Origin: JACVRW01 sp963765135
GTDB lineage: Bacteria; Actinomycetota; Thermoleophilia; Solirubrobacterales; Thermoleophilaceae
Reading direction: 5' to 3'
Assembly: GCA_963765135.1 (NCBI GenBank)
Contig: CAVXUX010000003.1
Span: 124,001 to 188,000 of the forward strand
Length of the DNA stretch: 64,000 nt
The notes under the pieces were generated by a model that was not told the DNA's origin, made no database searches, and worked only from the letters and a program-made list of their open reading frames with translations. A program made the translations under genes and the position numbers. Numbering within the stretch: position 1 is the first letter of the stretch; each line of letters opens with the position of its first letter. Shown piece after piece: positions 16,863-25,544 of this stretch.

Positions 16863-17621
16863 CTAAATCGGGTTGGGAATTTCGACAAATTGGTGGTCGA
16901 CGCCGAACCGCTCGGCGACCAGCTCGCCGAGCCGGCGGATGCCGAAGCGCTCCGTTGCGTAGTGGCCGCCGGCGATGAAGTGCACGCCGTTCTCGCGCGC
17001 GTCCGCCATCACGTGCTCGGCGGTCTCGCCGGTCAGGAACGCGTCCACGCCCGCCGCGATCGCGTCGGCCAGGTTGCCCGGCGCCCCGCCCGAGACGATC
17101 GCCACGCTGTGCACGACCTCGGGCCCGCACTCCCACACGAACGGGTCCTGCTCGAACGCGGTCGCGCAGCGCGCCCGCAGCTCGGCGAACGGGATCCCCT
17201 CGGCCGAGCGGCCCACGAAGCCGACCGGGCGGCCCTTGTGCTCGGCGAACGGCTCGGCACGCTCCAGGCCGAGTGCCCCGCAGATCAGGGCGTTGTTGCC
17301 GACCTCGGGGTGCGCGTCGAGCGGCAGGTGATAGCCCGCGAGCGAGATGTCGGCGTCGAACAGGATCCTCAGTCGCTCCTTCATCGCCGGGCCGATCGCG
17401 CGCGAGTGGAATTCCCAGAACAGGCCGTGATGGCACAGCACCAGCTCCGCCCCGGCGGCAGCCGCTTGCTCGAACAGCTCGCGCTGCGCCGAGACCCCCG
17501 TGGTCACGCGCGACACCTCCGCCGCGCCGGGCACCTGCAGGCCGTTCGGCCCGTAGTCGGTGAACGCCTCGATCTCCAGGAGGTCGTCGAGGTAGGCGAT
17601 GATCTCGTCGCGCTGTGCCAT
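16863..17621 (-). CDS. Nif3-like dinuclear metal center hexameric protein (DUF34)
   Basis: 252 residues. Metal ligands of the family are visible: CHHG with H64 and H65, an aspartate in YHLPLDAHPEVGNN, and the C-terminal GGHYATERFG containing the distal histidine and glutamate. The family is annotated as GTP cyclohydrolase 1 type 2-like, but its general role is not settled. The length is that of the short form without an inserted PII-like domain. The start ATG follows no other gene closely. Confidence 0.92.
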   Translation of the reverse strand: MAQRDEIIAYLDDLLEIEAFTDYGPNGLQVPGAAEVSRVTTGVSAQRELFEQAAAAGAELVLCHHGLFWEFHSRAIGPAMKERLRILFDADISLAGYHLPLDAHPEVGNNALICGALGLERAEPFAEHKGRPVGFVGRSAEGIPFAELRARCATAFEQDPFVWECGPEVVHSVAIVSGGAPGNLADAIAAGVDAFLTGETAEHVMADARENGVHFIAGGHYATERFGIRRLGELVAERFGVDHQFVEIPNPI

Positions 17622-17701
17622 CGACCTGGGGACCCTAGCCGCAAGCGGCGGGCTCGGCCGGCTGCGCGCGGATCGCCATACCCCCGGGTAACCTGCGGCC
17701 G

Positions 17702-17959
17702 ATGGCCGCCAAGCCGAGCCGTGCGACCGGCGCCGACTCGTTCCTCGAGTCGCTCATGGACACCAGCCTCTACTCGATGGGGGCGTACTTCTCCGACGAG
17801 CACCCCGACCTCGTCGACGACGTGATCGCAGAGAGCGAGGCGATCGAGCGCGCCGGCCTGCGCGCCTACGCCGACCAGCACGACATGACGATCGAGGCCT
17901 GCTTCGAGACGCTGCTGACCGGCCTGGCCGTGCGCTACTACAACGCCGTCGCGGCCTAG
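17702..17959 (+). CDS. Small conserved-looking protein, unknown function
   Basis: 85 residues from the ATG at 17702. It is acidic and helical in appearance (DSFLESLMDTSLYSMGAYFSDEHPDLVDDVIAESE is summarised here as two short amphipathic helices). No membrane segment, cysteine or known motif is seen. Codon use matches neighbours and its stop forms a CTAG with the convergent regulator, which supports a real gene. Confidence 0.6.
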   Translation: MAAKPSRATGADSFLESLMDTSLYSMGAYFSDEHPDLVDDVIAESEAIERAGLRAYADQHDMTIEACFETLLTGLAVRYYNAVAA

Positions 17960-19106
17960 CGCGCCGACGACCCGCGCCGCTCCAGCCACGCCAGCCAGAG
18001 CAGGCCGCGCCCGTCGGAGCTGTCGACGTCGAGCCCGGTGACCGCGCGGATGCGGTTGAGCCGGTTGGTCAGCGTGTTGCGGTGCACGGGTAGCGCGGTG
18101 GCCGTGGCGCCGCGGTCGAAGTCGTGCTCGATCAGCGCGTCGAGCGTGCGCGTGAGCTCGGGGTCGTGGGCGGCGAGCTGGTCGTACACGCGCGAGCGCA
18201 GCCTGGTGGCGAGCCGCGGGGATCGCCGCAGCAGCAGCTCGGCGAGGTGGTCGTCCGGCTCGAGCTCGCCGGTGCGACCGTTCCGCACCGCGACGTCGAC
18301 GACCACCCGCAGCTCGTCGAAGGCTTCCAGCAGCTCGGCGCGGCGCGTGCGGCCTCCCTGCGCGATCGCCGCGCGCGGATCCAGGCCCAGCTCGCGCCAG
18401 GGGACCTTGCGGTTCGCGAGCCCCGCCACCCGGCGACCCTCCGACGCCGCCAGCAGGTGCCGGGCGCGCAGCCGCGCCGCGAGCGTCATGTGGCGCTGCA
18501 CCGACCACGCCGGCGCGACCATGCACGAACGGCCGGTACGCGCCGCTCAGCTCGAAGCCGATGCGCTCGGCGAGCTGCAGGTCCTCACCGCTCGGCTCCT
18601 CGCCGGCGCACGGCCCTCGCGATCAGCGCCCGGGCGCGGCGTTCCTCCTCCGAGATCGTGGCCGCGGGTCCGGCCGACTCGTACGTGTCCGAGAAGAGCT
18701 GCGACACGCGGTCGATGAACTCGAACAGCAGGTCGGCGCTCTCGACCAGCGCGGCGCGCTCGTCCTCGCGGGCCGCGTCGAGCATCGCGGTCCAGGCGTA
18801 GCGCGCGCCGCGTCTGAAGTTGGCCGGCACGATGTCGGCCGGCATCCCGTTCGCCGCCAGCATCCGGGCGCGCTCGCGGAAGCGCTCCAGGTCCGACTCG
18901 CTGGGCGGCTGGCCGTCGACCAGCCAGCGGATCATCAGGTCGATGTTCCAGCGCACCCAGGAGCGCACGTCCTCGCGCAGCGGGCGGAAGCGCTGGTACT
19001 CGGGGCGCTCCCAGAAGCTGTCCAGCACGCGCTCGGTGAACTCGTCGAGGTCCACGCGCGCGACGATCCTGCGGATCACGTCGCTGGCTCGGAGCTGCAC
19101 GGCCAT
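17956..19106 (-). pseudogene. PucR-type helix-turn-helix regulator, split by two frameshifts
   Basis: The first 173 codons (MAVQLRASDVIRRIVARVDL) form the N-terminal helical domain and stop at GAER. A short stretch in the second frame reads EDLQLAERIGFELSGAYRPF. A third frame from about 18522 reads to the end and carries the C-terminal PucR helix-turn-helix HNTLTNRLNRIRAVTGLDV preceded by HDFDRGATATALPV. Joined, they give one regulator of about 384 residues. Each break is fixed by removing one base (near 18595 and 18515). PucR/CdaR proteins usually control nearby catabolic genes. A 26-bp palindrome lies just upstream of its start. Confidence 0.8.
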
Positions 19107-19124
19107 GCCGTCGATTATGTCCGA

Positions 19125-19150
19125 GTCGACTGTGCACGTGCACAGTTGAC
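19125..19150. promoter_or_regulatory. 26-bp near-perfect palindrome, candidate operator
   Basis: GTCGACTGTGCAC followed at once by GTGCACAGTTGAC. Twelve of thirteen positions pair, with the central 16 bases (CTGTGCACGTGCACAG, 19130-19145) perfect. It lies 18 bases upstream of the PucR-type start and 60 bases upstream of the divergent hydrolase start. A TTGACC that could serve as a -35 element begins inside its right arm at 19146. Confidence 0.7.
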
Positions 19151-19210
19151 CCAGCGAAGACTGGTCAAGCCGCGCTGGGCAGCCGGCGTGCCGCGGTGCA
19201 TGATCCGCCT

Positions 19211-20598
19211 ATGCGCTCGAGGAGGAGATCTGCCTGGGTAACTGTCGCTGCTCGGCCTTGCGCTGGCTGCGCTCGCCCGCGGCGTCGGCGAAGGTGCGGG
19301 TCAGCTTCGAGCGGCTGAAGGGCTTCGACGCCCCTGGGACGCCCGCCAAGTACGACAAGGTCGGCGCGCTCAAGGTCGGCCCGAAGAACGCCCGCAACGT
19401 GCTCATCCTCAACCCGGGCACCTCGGCGAGCGCGTCCTACTTCGTGCCGCTGGCGAAGGACGTGGTCACGCGCGCGAAGGGCTGGCAGGTGTGGGCGGTC
19501 GAGCGCCGCGAGAACCTGCTCGAGGACCACTCGATGTTCAACAAGGCCAAGGCGGGCACGGCGACCCCGCAACAGGTCTTCGACTACTACCTCGGTCACC
19601 TCACCGACCCGAGCATCTCACCCGCCTTCCAGTCGATCCCGACCGAGGACGTCGCGTTCGCCCGCAACTGGGGCATGCGCGTCGAGGTGGAGGACATCCG
19701 CCGGGTCGTCAAGGAGGCCAAGAAGCTCGGCGGGCGCGTGGCGATGGGCGGTCACTCGCTCGGCGGTTCGATCACCACCGCGTACGCGACCTGGGACTTC
19801 CACGGCAAGTCCGGCGCGAGCGACCTGTGGGGCCTGGTCTACATCGACGGCGGCAGCAGCCCGGCTCCGGTCACGCCCGACGCCGCGCGCGCGTCGCTGC
19901 AGACGCTGTCCACCTCCACGCCGTGGCTCACGTTCGGCGGCATCCCAGCGCCGCTGGCCGGCCTGTTCAACACGAGCGGGGCGCTGAGCGTGCTCACCGC
20001 TCCGGACGACACCTCGATCGGCTGGGCCTGGCCCGCGCTGCCGGCCAACCTGAAGCCGCCGGTCGAGCCGACCAACGAGGGCCAGTACGGGTACGCGCTC
20101 GACGTCGAGACCTCGCCGGCCGGCGCTGATCGCGGCGCAGGCGCACCTCGGACGGCTGGCCGACAGCGGCACACCGCGGCCCTGGATCCGGGACGGCGAG
20201 CTGACCCCGATCAGGCGCTACGCGCAGATGTTCTCGGGCTGGGGCCTGAAGAGCCTGGACGGCACCGCCTGGTACCACCCGCAGCGGCTGACGATCGACT
20301 CAGGCGCCGTCGCGGCGGGCAACAAGAACCCGGCGCAGAACGTGCTCGACGTGCGCGCGACGCACGGCAAGGACCTGCCCAAGCGGCTGCGCATCTACGC
20401 GTTCGGCGCGGCCCTGGGCGGCCAGCGGGTGCTCGACGCGGCGACGATCCTGGCGCAGCAGTCCGGCATCCCAAGAAGCGGCTGGTGCTGTTGGACCGCC
20501 ACACGACCTACTCGCACAACGATCCCAACTCGGCGAGCCCGAAGAACGACTTCGTCGCCAAGCTGATCCCGTTCCTGAAGAAGGTCGGCGGGAGGTAG
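19211..20598 (+). pseudogene. Secreted alpha/beta-hydrolase-like protein, several frameshifts
   Basis: A long open stretch (about 19280-20120) includes GGHSLGGS, the serine nucleophile elbow. The signal peptide is split: MRSRRRSAWVT in one frame, LSLLGLALAALA in a second, PAASAKVRVSFERL in the third. A second pair of breaks near 20120 and 20465 moves the middle part (MFSGWGLKSLDGTAWYHPQR) into another frame and back; the end KRLVLLDRHTTYSHNDP returns to the first frame. Four or so indels in 1.4 kb leave a coherent protein of about 460 residues. This looks like poor base calling more than mutation. Substrate unknown. Confidence 0.7.
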
Positions 20599-20970
20599 TC
20601 CGGTGAAGACAGGTGCTGACGCGCGCTCGCGGCACTGCTTGTCTGGGTGCCGACCGCGGAGGCGAAGGCAGCCCCTTCCCCGGCCCGGCCCCACCCCCCA
20701 CCCTCCCTCCCCCCCCCCCCCCTCCCCCTGGGCCTGGACGCGGCGTCGCTAAGGCGGGCCGCGTCCAGTTTCTGCGCGATCGTGCACACGCTCGGATCGC
20801 GCATCTCGTGCATCTTGCAGACCGCTAAGGAAAGTGCGAGCGGGATCTGAATTTCCGTCGTACGTTCGCTTCTCGGTCGGCGGAACGGGGTCCCGACAGG
20901 GGGCGTGCCGCCACGCCTACGCGATCTGCGCCACCGGCTGATCAAGCTGCAGTACCAGACGGAACCCGAG
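20599..20970. other. Gap with C-tract, possible small secreted protein
   Basis: No convincing full gene. A signal-peptide-like stretch LAALLVWVPTAEAKA is encoded around 20630-20670, preceded in another frame by GTGCTGACGCGC, and leads into a proline-rich run over a homopolymer of 14 C (20709-20722), then a short open frame that stops at 20850. An 11-bp inverted repeat CTGGACGCGGC / GCCGCGTCCAG is at 20734-20768 with a 13-base loop. The 20851-20970 part shows nothing I can name. Confidence 0.4.
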
Positions 20971-21008
20971 CGGGGGGTCGCGCTTAGCGCGGCCCCCCGT
21001 TTCTTATT
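20971..21008. terminator. Strong terminator hairpin
   Basis: CGGGGGGTCGCGC, loop TTAG, GCGCGGCCCCCCG, then TTTCTTATT. The 13-bp stem has a single T/G wobble and is followed by a T-rich tract on the plus strand. It sits between the plus-strand hydrolase region and the convergent lipoprotein-like gene, so it may serve the plus strand mainly. Confidence 0.8.
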
Positions 21009-21018
21009 GCGGGGGTCG

Positions 21019-21441
21019 CTAGGCGGGGGTCACGCTGCGGATGCGCCAGACCCCGCTCTGCCTGACCAAGAAGACCGTCGACGTGTTGCCGTTGGCCTCC
21101 TCGACGATGGCGGTGGCGTTGGACTCGTCCGTCACGTTGACGCTCTGGACCTCGATCGCAGCGTCCGGCGAGAACAGCTTCGCCTTGACCTCGGTCGCGC
21201 AGCTGCCGCTGGCAGCGGACGAGGTCACCAGGTTGGCCAGCTTGGGCGTGAAGATCTGATCGCAGATGCGCTCACCGTCGCCCTCGCGGCTGGCCGTTTG
21301 AAGGTTGGTCAGCACCTGCCTGACCGCATCCTCATCCGACCCGCCCCCGTCGCTGCCCCCGGTGCCGCGCACGGCGAACACGCCGGCGGCGACCACGGCG
21401 ACCAAGAGGAGCCCAATGAGCCCTACTGTCATCCGATTCAT
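21019..21441 (-). CDS. Membrane-anchored NTF2-like (DUF4878-type) protein
   Basis: 140 residues. An N-terminal hydrophobic anchor (VGLIGLLLVAVVAAGVFAV) is followed by a Gly/Ser linker and a domain with the layout of small NTF2-like lumazine/ketosteroid folds: DEDAVRQVLTNLQTASREGDGERICDQIF then IVEEANGNTSTVFLVRQSGVWRI. Two cysteines (ERICDQ and SGSCAT) may form a disulfide. It is probably exposed outside the membrane. Function unknown. Confidence 0.75.
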   Translation of the reverse strand: MNRMTVGLIGLLLVAVVAAGVFAVRGTGGSDGGGSDEDAVRQVLTNLQTASREGDGERICDQIFTPKLANLVTSSAASGSCATEVKAKLFSPDAAIEVQSVNVTDESNATAIVEEANGNTSTVFLVRQSGVWRIRSVTPA

Positions 21442-21997
21442 ATCGATGATTGCGTCGGCTTGGTGGGGCCCAACCTTTAGCTTCGCCTGAGCCCTGCCTT
21501 CACGTTCGACGTCAGCCGCGGCGCCAAGGGCGCGCCGTGCGTCAACTACGAGGGCCGGACCTGGCCGGAGGCAACTGCTTCATCGCGGTCGGGGCACGCG
21601 GGGCTGGGCTTCGAAGCCGTTTGCGTCGAGTCGGAGCACGATGTGGTCTTCTTGGGCGGCGATCGGCCGCGCCGGTCAAGGGCCGTTGCGACGCGCTTCG
21701 GCGAGAAGCTCGGCCCCCTCGTTGATGCTCCTGACCGCGTCGGCCAGGCCGCGTCCCGTGGCGCGAGCCTGGGCCGGAGGGATGCCCGCGGGGCGCGGCG
21801 GCGTCCCCGCCGGCGAGGCCCCACGCGGGGAGGTTCGCGCCGTAACGTCGGCCGGGACCAGCGCGACGGTTGCGTCAAGCGTCAACAGGCGGATGCCCAG
21901 GAGCCGCGCCACGATCGACGCCTCGACGAACAGGCCGTCGGAAGGGCGCCTGGCTCGATGACCGGCCGCGCGGCCACGGGCGATCGGCGCATGGCGA
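21442..21997. other. 556-bp stretch without a convincing gene
   Basis: Short open frames exist on both strands but none is clearly coding. The best is on the minus strand at 21676-21912 (78 codons, ending RSINEGAELLAEARRNGP), which could be a small real protein. The plus strand at 21500-21680 reads FTFDVSRGAKGAPCVNYEGR and then GGNCFIAVG in a shifted frame, as if a gene remnant had been broken. No known family is recognised. Confidence 0.35.
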
Positions 21998-22219
21998 TCA
22001 CGCCTCGTCGGACGCCCCCTCCCCTTGGCGTCTGAGCGAAGAGATGCCGGCGCTGCCAGCCGTGAGCGCGGCCAGGCCGCCAGCGGCGAGCAAGCCGGTC
22101 TTGGCAGCCTTGCCCGAGCCGACTCTCGGCATGGCGGACTTGATGCTCGGCATCTCGAGCGAGTTGTTGACTGTCTTCCGAAGCCTCTGCAATCGGGTCT
22201 TCCTGCTGAGGGGTCGCAT
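21998..22219 (-). CDS. Small basic protein with one hydrophobic segment
   Basis: 73 residues from the ATG at 22219. A basic N-terminus (MRPLSRKTRLQRLRKTVNNS) precedes a Gly/Ala-rich hydrophobic helix KTGLLAAGGLAALTAGSAGISS. It is 14 bases after the coiled-coil gene on the same strand and is probably cotranscribed with it. No family recognised. Confidence 0.6.
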   Translation of the reverse strand: MRPLSRKTRLQRLRKTVNNSLEMPSIKSAMPRVGSGKAAKTGLLAAGGLAALTAGSAGISSLRRQGEGASDEA

Positions 22220-22233
22220 CGCGTGGCCTCCCT

Positions 22234-23084
22234 TCACCGCTTGGCGCGAGACGCCTTCGCGATCGCGTCGACGAGCTCGCTCTTGGTCATGGTCGTCCGC
22301 CCTTCGATGCCGATGGCAGCCGCCAGCTCGACCAGCTCCGGCTTGTGGTACGACTCCAAACCCCCGTTGGCCTCCTGGTCGAGGCGGCGCGCGGTGTCCT
22401 TCGCTGTCGCCTTGGGGCGTTCGCGGATCTTCTCGGCGGCCGCGACCTGGGCCTCGGCGTCGCTCGCCTGCTGCTCCGCCTCGCCGGCGAGCTGCTGCGC
22501 CTGCCGTTGCGCCTCCTCGGCCGCGGCGCGCGCGGCCTCGGCGCCCTCCTGCGCGAGTCGCCTGGCCTCCGCGAGCTTCTCGGTGGCGTCCTCTACGAGG
22601 GCCTCGGCTCGCCCCTGGGCCTCCTCGGCGTCTTCCTGCGCGTCCTCGATCTCCTCCTCGACCTCGGCGTAAGCCTGCTGCTGCTCCTCTTCGGCATCCG
22701 CCTCGGCGGTCTGGCGCTCACGCGTCCACCAGTTCGCGGGCGGCCTTCTCGGCCTCGGCGACGCGCTGCTTGACCTGCCGGCTGGTCTCGCGGTCCACCT
22801 CGGCCATGCGGGCGCGTCCACGCTCACTCACCTGCCGGGCGTGGTCGGAGCGCTCCTTGGCCTCGCGCCCCGCCTCCACGGCACGCTCCTCGGCCTCGCG
22901 AGCCCGCTCCGCGGCCTCGCGCGCGCGCTGCATCTTGGTCTCGACCGAGCCCCCGCCGACGGGTGCCGCGTCGACCACCGGCCGCGCTCAGCTGCCTCCG
23001 TCGGTCGCGAGCGCGGGACATCAGCCAAGCAGCGTTCGTCGGCATCTCTCGTAGGCCAGTCCGCGTTCGCTCCGCCAGCGACAT
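22234..23084 (-). pseudogene. Long Ala/Glu coiled-coil protein with C-terminal Rho-N/SAP-like domain, two frameshifts
   Basis: Starts at the ATG at 23084, seven bases after GGAGG (MSLAERTRTGLREMPTNAAW). A first shift near 22980 leads to VVDAAPVGGGSVETKMQRAR and a second near 22720 joins KAARELVD to ERQTAEADAEEEQQQ. The joined protein of about 283 residues is an almost continuous heptad-rich coiled coil (EEAQGRAEALVEDATEKL). It ends in HKPELVELAAAIGIEGRTTMTKSELVDAIAKAS, a helix-extended-helix of the Rho N-terminal/SAP type that often binds nucleic acid. It is divergent from the TetR gene. Confidence 0.72.
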
Positions 23085-23110
23085 CACTCATCCTCCAGGT
23101 TCATAGGACA

Positions 23111-23145
23111 TCAACGAATCTAATTGAGACATTATCATCTCGTCA
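23111..23145. promoter_or_regulatory. AT-rich divergent promoter region with GAGA-N8-TCTC
   Basis: The 89 bases between the coiled-coil gene and the TetR start contain the only AT-rich stretch in this part. GAGACATTATCATCTC (about 23126-23141) is an imperfect inverted repeat that a TetR dimer could bind. On the minus strand TTGACG is followed after 16 bases by ATTAGA, a plausible -35/-10 pair for the coiled-coil gene. Confidence 0.4.
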
Positions 23146-23173
23146 AGTGAGGCCGTAGACTTACTGCGAGACG

Positions 23174-23751
23174 ATGATGTCGGAACCGTTGCCAGACAGC
23201 CGCTGCAACAGCGCGTCGCCGCGGCGATCCTCGACGGAGCGGCGCGGATACTCGCCGTGCACGGGGAGCAGGCGAGCATGAACGACGTCGCTGCGGCTGC
23301 CGGAGTGGCCCGCGCCACGGTCTATCGCTATTTCCCGAACCGGCAGGCCCTGCTCGACGAGCTGGCACGGGCCGCGGTGAGCGAGGCCGACGAAGGGCTG
23401 GCCTCGGCCAGGATCGACGAGGTGTCCCCGGAGGAGGGGGTGGCGCGTGCGGTTCGCGCGCTGGTCGACGTGGGGGACTCCTTCGTGCTCCTGGCGCGCG
23501 AGCGGGTGCGGTCCGACCCGGAGCGGTTCGAGCGCCGGGTCATCCAGCCGCTGCGCCAGCTTTTCGAGCGCGGTCAGGCAGCGGGCGACATCCGGCCGGA
23601 CATCGCGAGCGCTCGCCTGACCGAGTCGCTCATCGGACTGATCGTCGGCGTGCTCACATCGACCCCGCCTCTGGGCAAGGAGGACATCATCGCCACGATC
23701 ACCGGCCTCTTCCTCGACGGAGCCCGCGCTCGAGGTCCGCGAGCTGCATGA
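23174..23751 (+). CDS. TetR/AcrR family regulator, frameshift near the start
   Basis: The helix-turn-helix MNDVAAAAGVARATVYRYFPNRQALLDELA is complete. It continues in one frame to 23751 as a ligand-binding domain of about 110 residues. The first helix QQRVAAAILDGAARILAVHG is encoded upstream of the GTG at 23257, but its frame has no start codon. An ATG at 23174 (MMSEPLPDSR) in the next frame supplies a natural N-terminus, so one base is probably wrong near 23200. If not, translation would start at GTG 23257 without helix 1. It is divergent from the coiled-coil gene and upstream of rsbR. Confidence 0.78.
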
Positions 23752-23799
23752 AGCGCCAGCCACCACTCGCGCGCGCCACCGAAATGGAGGAGGAGCGGA

Positions 23800-24721
23800 T
23801 GGACGAGCAGCCCGACCGACGGCTGAGACGAGGTCGCCAGCGGACGGACGATCAGCGGATGAGCGAGGACGCCGCCTCCTCCTCCAGGAGCTGGTGGCGT
23901 ACCTGCGCGACAGCCGCACCGAGCTCCGGGAGGAATGGGCTCGGCGCATCAGCGAGGCGGAGCTCCTGAGCGTGATGTCGGACGAGGAGATCTTCTCGGA
24001 GGCGACCGAGGTCTACGACAACTACGTGGACGCCCTGGAGACCGGCAGCATCGAGACGCTGCAGACCTACGCGCGCGAGCTGTCCGAGAGAATCATCCCC
24101 CGCGGGGTGGAAACCCATGAGGTGCTCGGGATCGTGCTGCTCCTGCGAGACGTGCTGGCGCGCTCGCTGTTCGCGAAGTACCAGGATGATCTCGAGCTTC
24201 TGAATCGCATCCTGGACGCGTATGAGCCTGCCGCCAACCGAATCGCGGTGACCGTTGGGGTGAGCTTCGTCGAGGAGCGTGAGCGGGTCATCCACGACCA
24301 GCAAGAGGCCATGCGGGAGCTGTCCACGCCGGTCCTCCAGCTGCGCGAGCGCCTGCTCATCCTGCCGATCATCGGCATGCTCGACTCCGCGCGCGCCCGC
24401 CAGCTCACCGAGCAGCTCCTGGCGGCGATTCGAGACAACCGAGCCACTGTCGTGGTGATCGACATCACCGGCGTCGCCACGATCGACCGCACCGTCGCCA
24501 ATCATCTCGTTCAGACCGTCGAGGCATCGCGGCTCATGGGTGCGAGCACGATCCTCACCGGGCTGTCGTCCGAGATAGCCCAGACGCTCGTCGATCTCGA
24601 CGTCGACCTCGGGATGATGAAGACGGTGGGGGACCTGCAGGGAGGGCTGGAGGAGGCCGAGAGACTGGCCGGCTACCGAGAGGGTGCGGCCGGCGACGCG
24701 ACGGGCGACGTCGAGACGTAG
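23800..24721 (+). CDS. rsbR: RsbR-type stressosome scaffold (RsbRD_N + STAS)
   Basis: The frame ending at 24721 gives 275 residues from the GTG at 23894. It includes an RsbRD_N helical globin-like sensor (AYLRDSRTELREEWARR to about 140) and a STAS domain with IDITGVATIDRTVANHL and ILTGLSSEIAQTLVDL. Phospho-acceptor threonines of RsbRA map near DRTVA and ILTGLS: the first position is an arginine here with a threonine next to it, the second is kept. A better start is the ATG at 23800 behind AGGAGGAG, but this frame (MDEQPDRRLRR) must shift near 23870 to reach LLLQELVAYL. It is the stress sensor that captures RsbS and RsbT. Confidence 0.88.
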
Positions 24722-24733
24722 GTCGACGCGGCG

Positions 24734-25108
24734 ATGTCGGTTGCGATCCTGCGCCAAGGTGACTACCTCATCGCCTCGATCCAGTCGGATCTATCGGACA
24801 GCGAGGTGGTGGAGCTCCGCGGCGAGCTCGCCGAGCTGGTGGGGAGGTATCGCGCGCGGGGGATCGTGATCGATGTCGCCGCCCTCGACGTCATCGACTC
24901 GTTCGTAGCGCGGTCGTTGCGAGCGATCGTTCTCACCGCGAGCTTGCGGGGGGCCGAGACCGTCATCGTCGGGATCCAGCCGGACGTGGCGATCGCGATG
25001 GTGCAGTTCCGCTTGAACCTGGAGCCGCTGCGGGTGGCCCTCGACCTAGACGCCGCGATATCGCTGCTCGATCGCTTGACCCGGGGGGACGCAGAGGATG
25101 GAGGATGA
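24734..25108 (+). CDS. rsbS: RsbS STAS-domain antagonist
   Basis: 124 residues, a single STAS domain. The phosphorylatable serine lies in LDVIDSFVARSL, where RsbT phosphorylates RsbS in Bacillus. It forms the stressosome core with RsbR and holds RsbT in unstressed cells. It starts 12 bases after rsbR and overlaps rsbT by 11 bases. Confidence 0.92.
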   Translation: MSVAILRQGDYLIASIQSDLSDSEVVELRGELAELVGRYRARGIVIDVAALDVIDSFVARSLRAIVLTASLRGAETVIVGIQPDVAIAMVQFRLNLEPLRVALDLDAAISLLDRLTRGDAEDGG

Positions 25109-25544
25109 GGTCCGCGTTCCCATCACGGGCGACGCAGATCTAGTGGCGGCGCGCGCGGAAGGACGCGCCCTGGCGGAACGGCTCGGCTTTCCCAGACCGG
25201 ATCCCATTCTCATAGCCACCGCCATCTCGGAGGTCGGGCGCAACATCGTCGTGCACGCCGGCCATGGGGAAATCGTCCTGAGGCCGTGCGAGGAGCCCGA
25301 CCGCTACGGCCTCGTGGTCGTCGCCAGCGACGACGGGCCGGGCATCCGCGACGTCGAGGCGGCGGTCCGCGACGACTACAGCGGCAGGGGCGGCCTTGGC
25401 CTCGGCCTGCCCGGAGCACGCCGCCTGATGGACGACTTCGAGGTCGTGTCGGGCCCCGACACCGGCACGACCGTGACCATGACGAAATGGAGGTTCCGCG
25501 ACGAGTTGGCGCGCATGCGCGAGGAGCGCCGGCGGCGTGCCTGA
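25098..25544 (+). CDS. rsbT: RsbT serine/threonine switch kinase
   Basis: 148 residues with a GHKL ATPase fold: N box AISEVGRNIVVHAG (N49), G1 box DDGPGI at 78-83, and G2 region YSGRGGLGLGLPGARRLMDDF. It phosphorylates RsbR and RsbS and, once released, activates an RsbU-type phosphatase. The C-terminus is a basic tail (MREERRRRA). It overlaps rsbS by 11 bases and rsbX by 8. Confidence 0.93.
   Translation: MEDEVRVPITGDADLVAARAEGRALAERLGFPRPDPILIATAISEVGRNIVVHAGHGEIVLRPCEEPDRYGLVVVASDDGPGIRDVEAAVRDDYSGRGGLGLGLPGARRLMDDFEVVSGPDTGTTVTMTKWRFRDELARMREERRRRA

Noticed and set aside
20508..20945. Minus-strand open frame of 145 codons over the C-rich gap
   Set aside because: Composed mostly of repeated Arg/Gly/Pro from the C-tract and opposite to the hydrolase; no motif or ribosome site.
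21998..23084. Coiled-coil cluster as gas vesicle genes
   Set aside because: No GvpA-type sequence or other gas vesicle motif is present.
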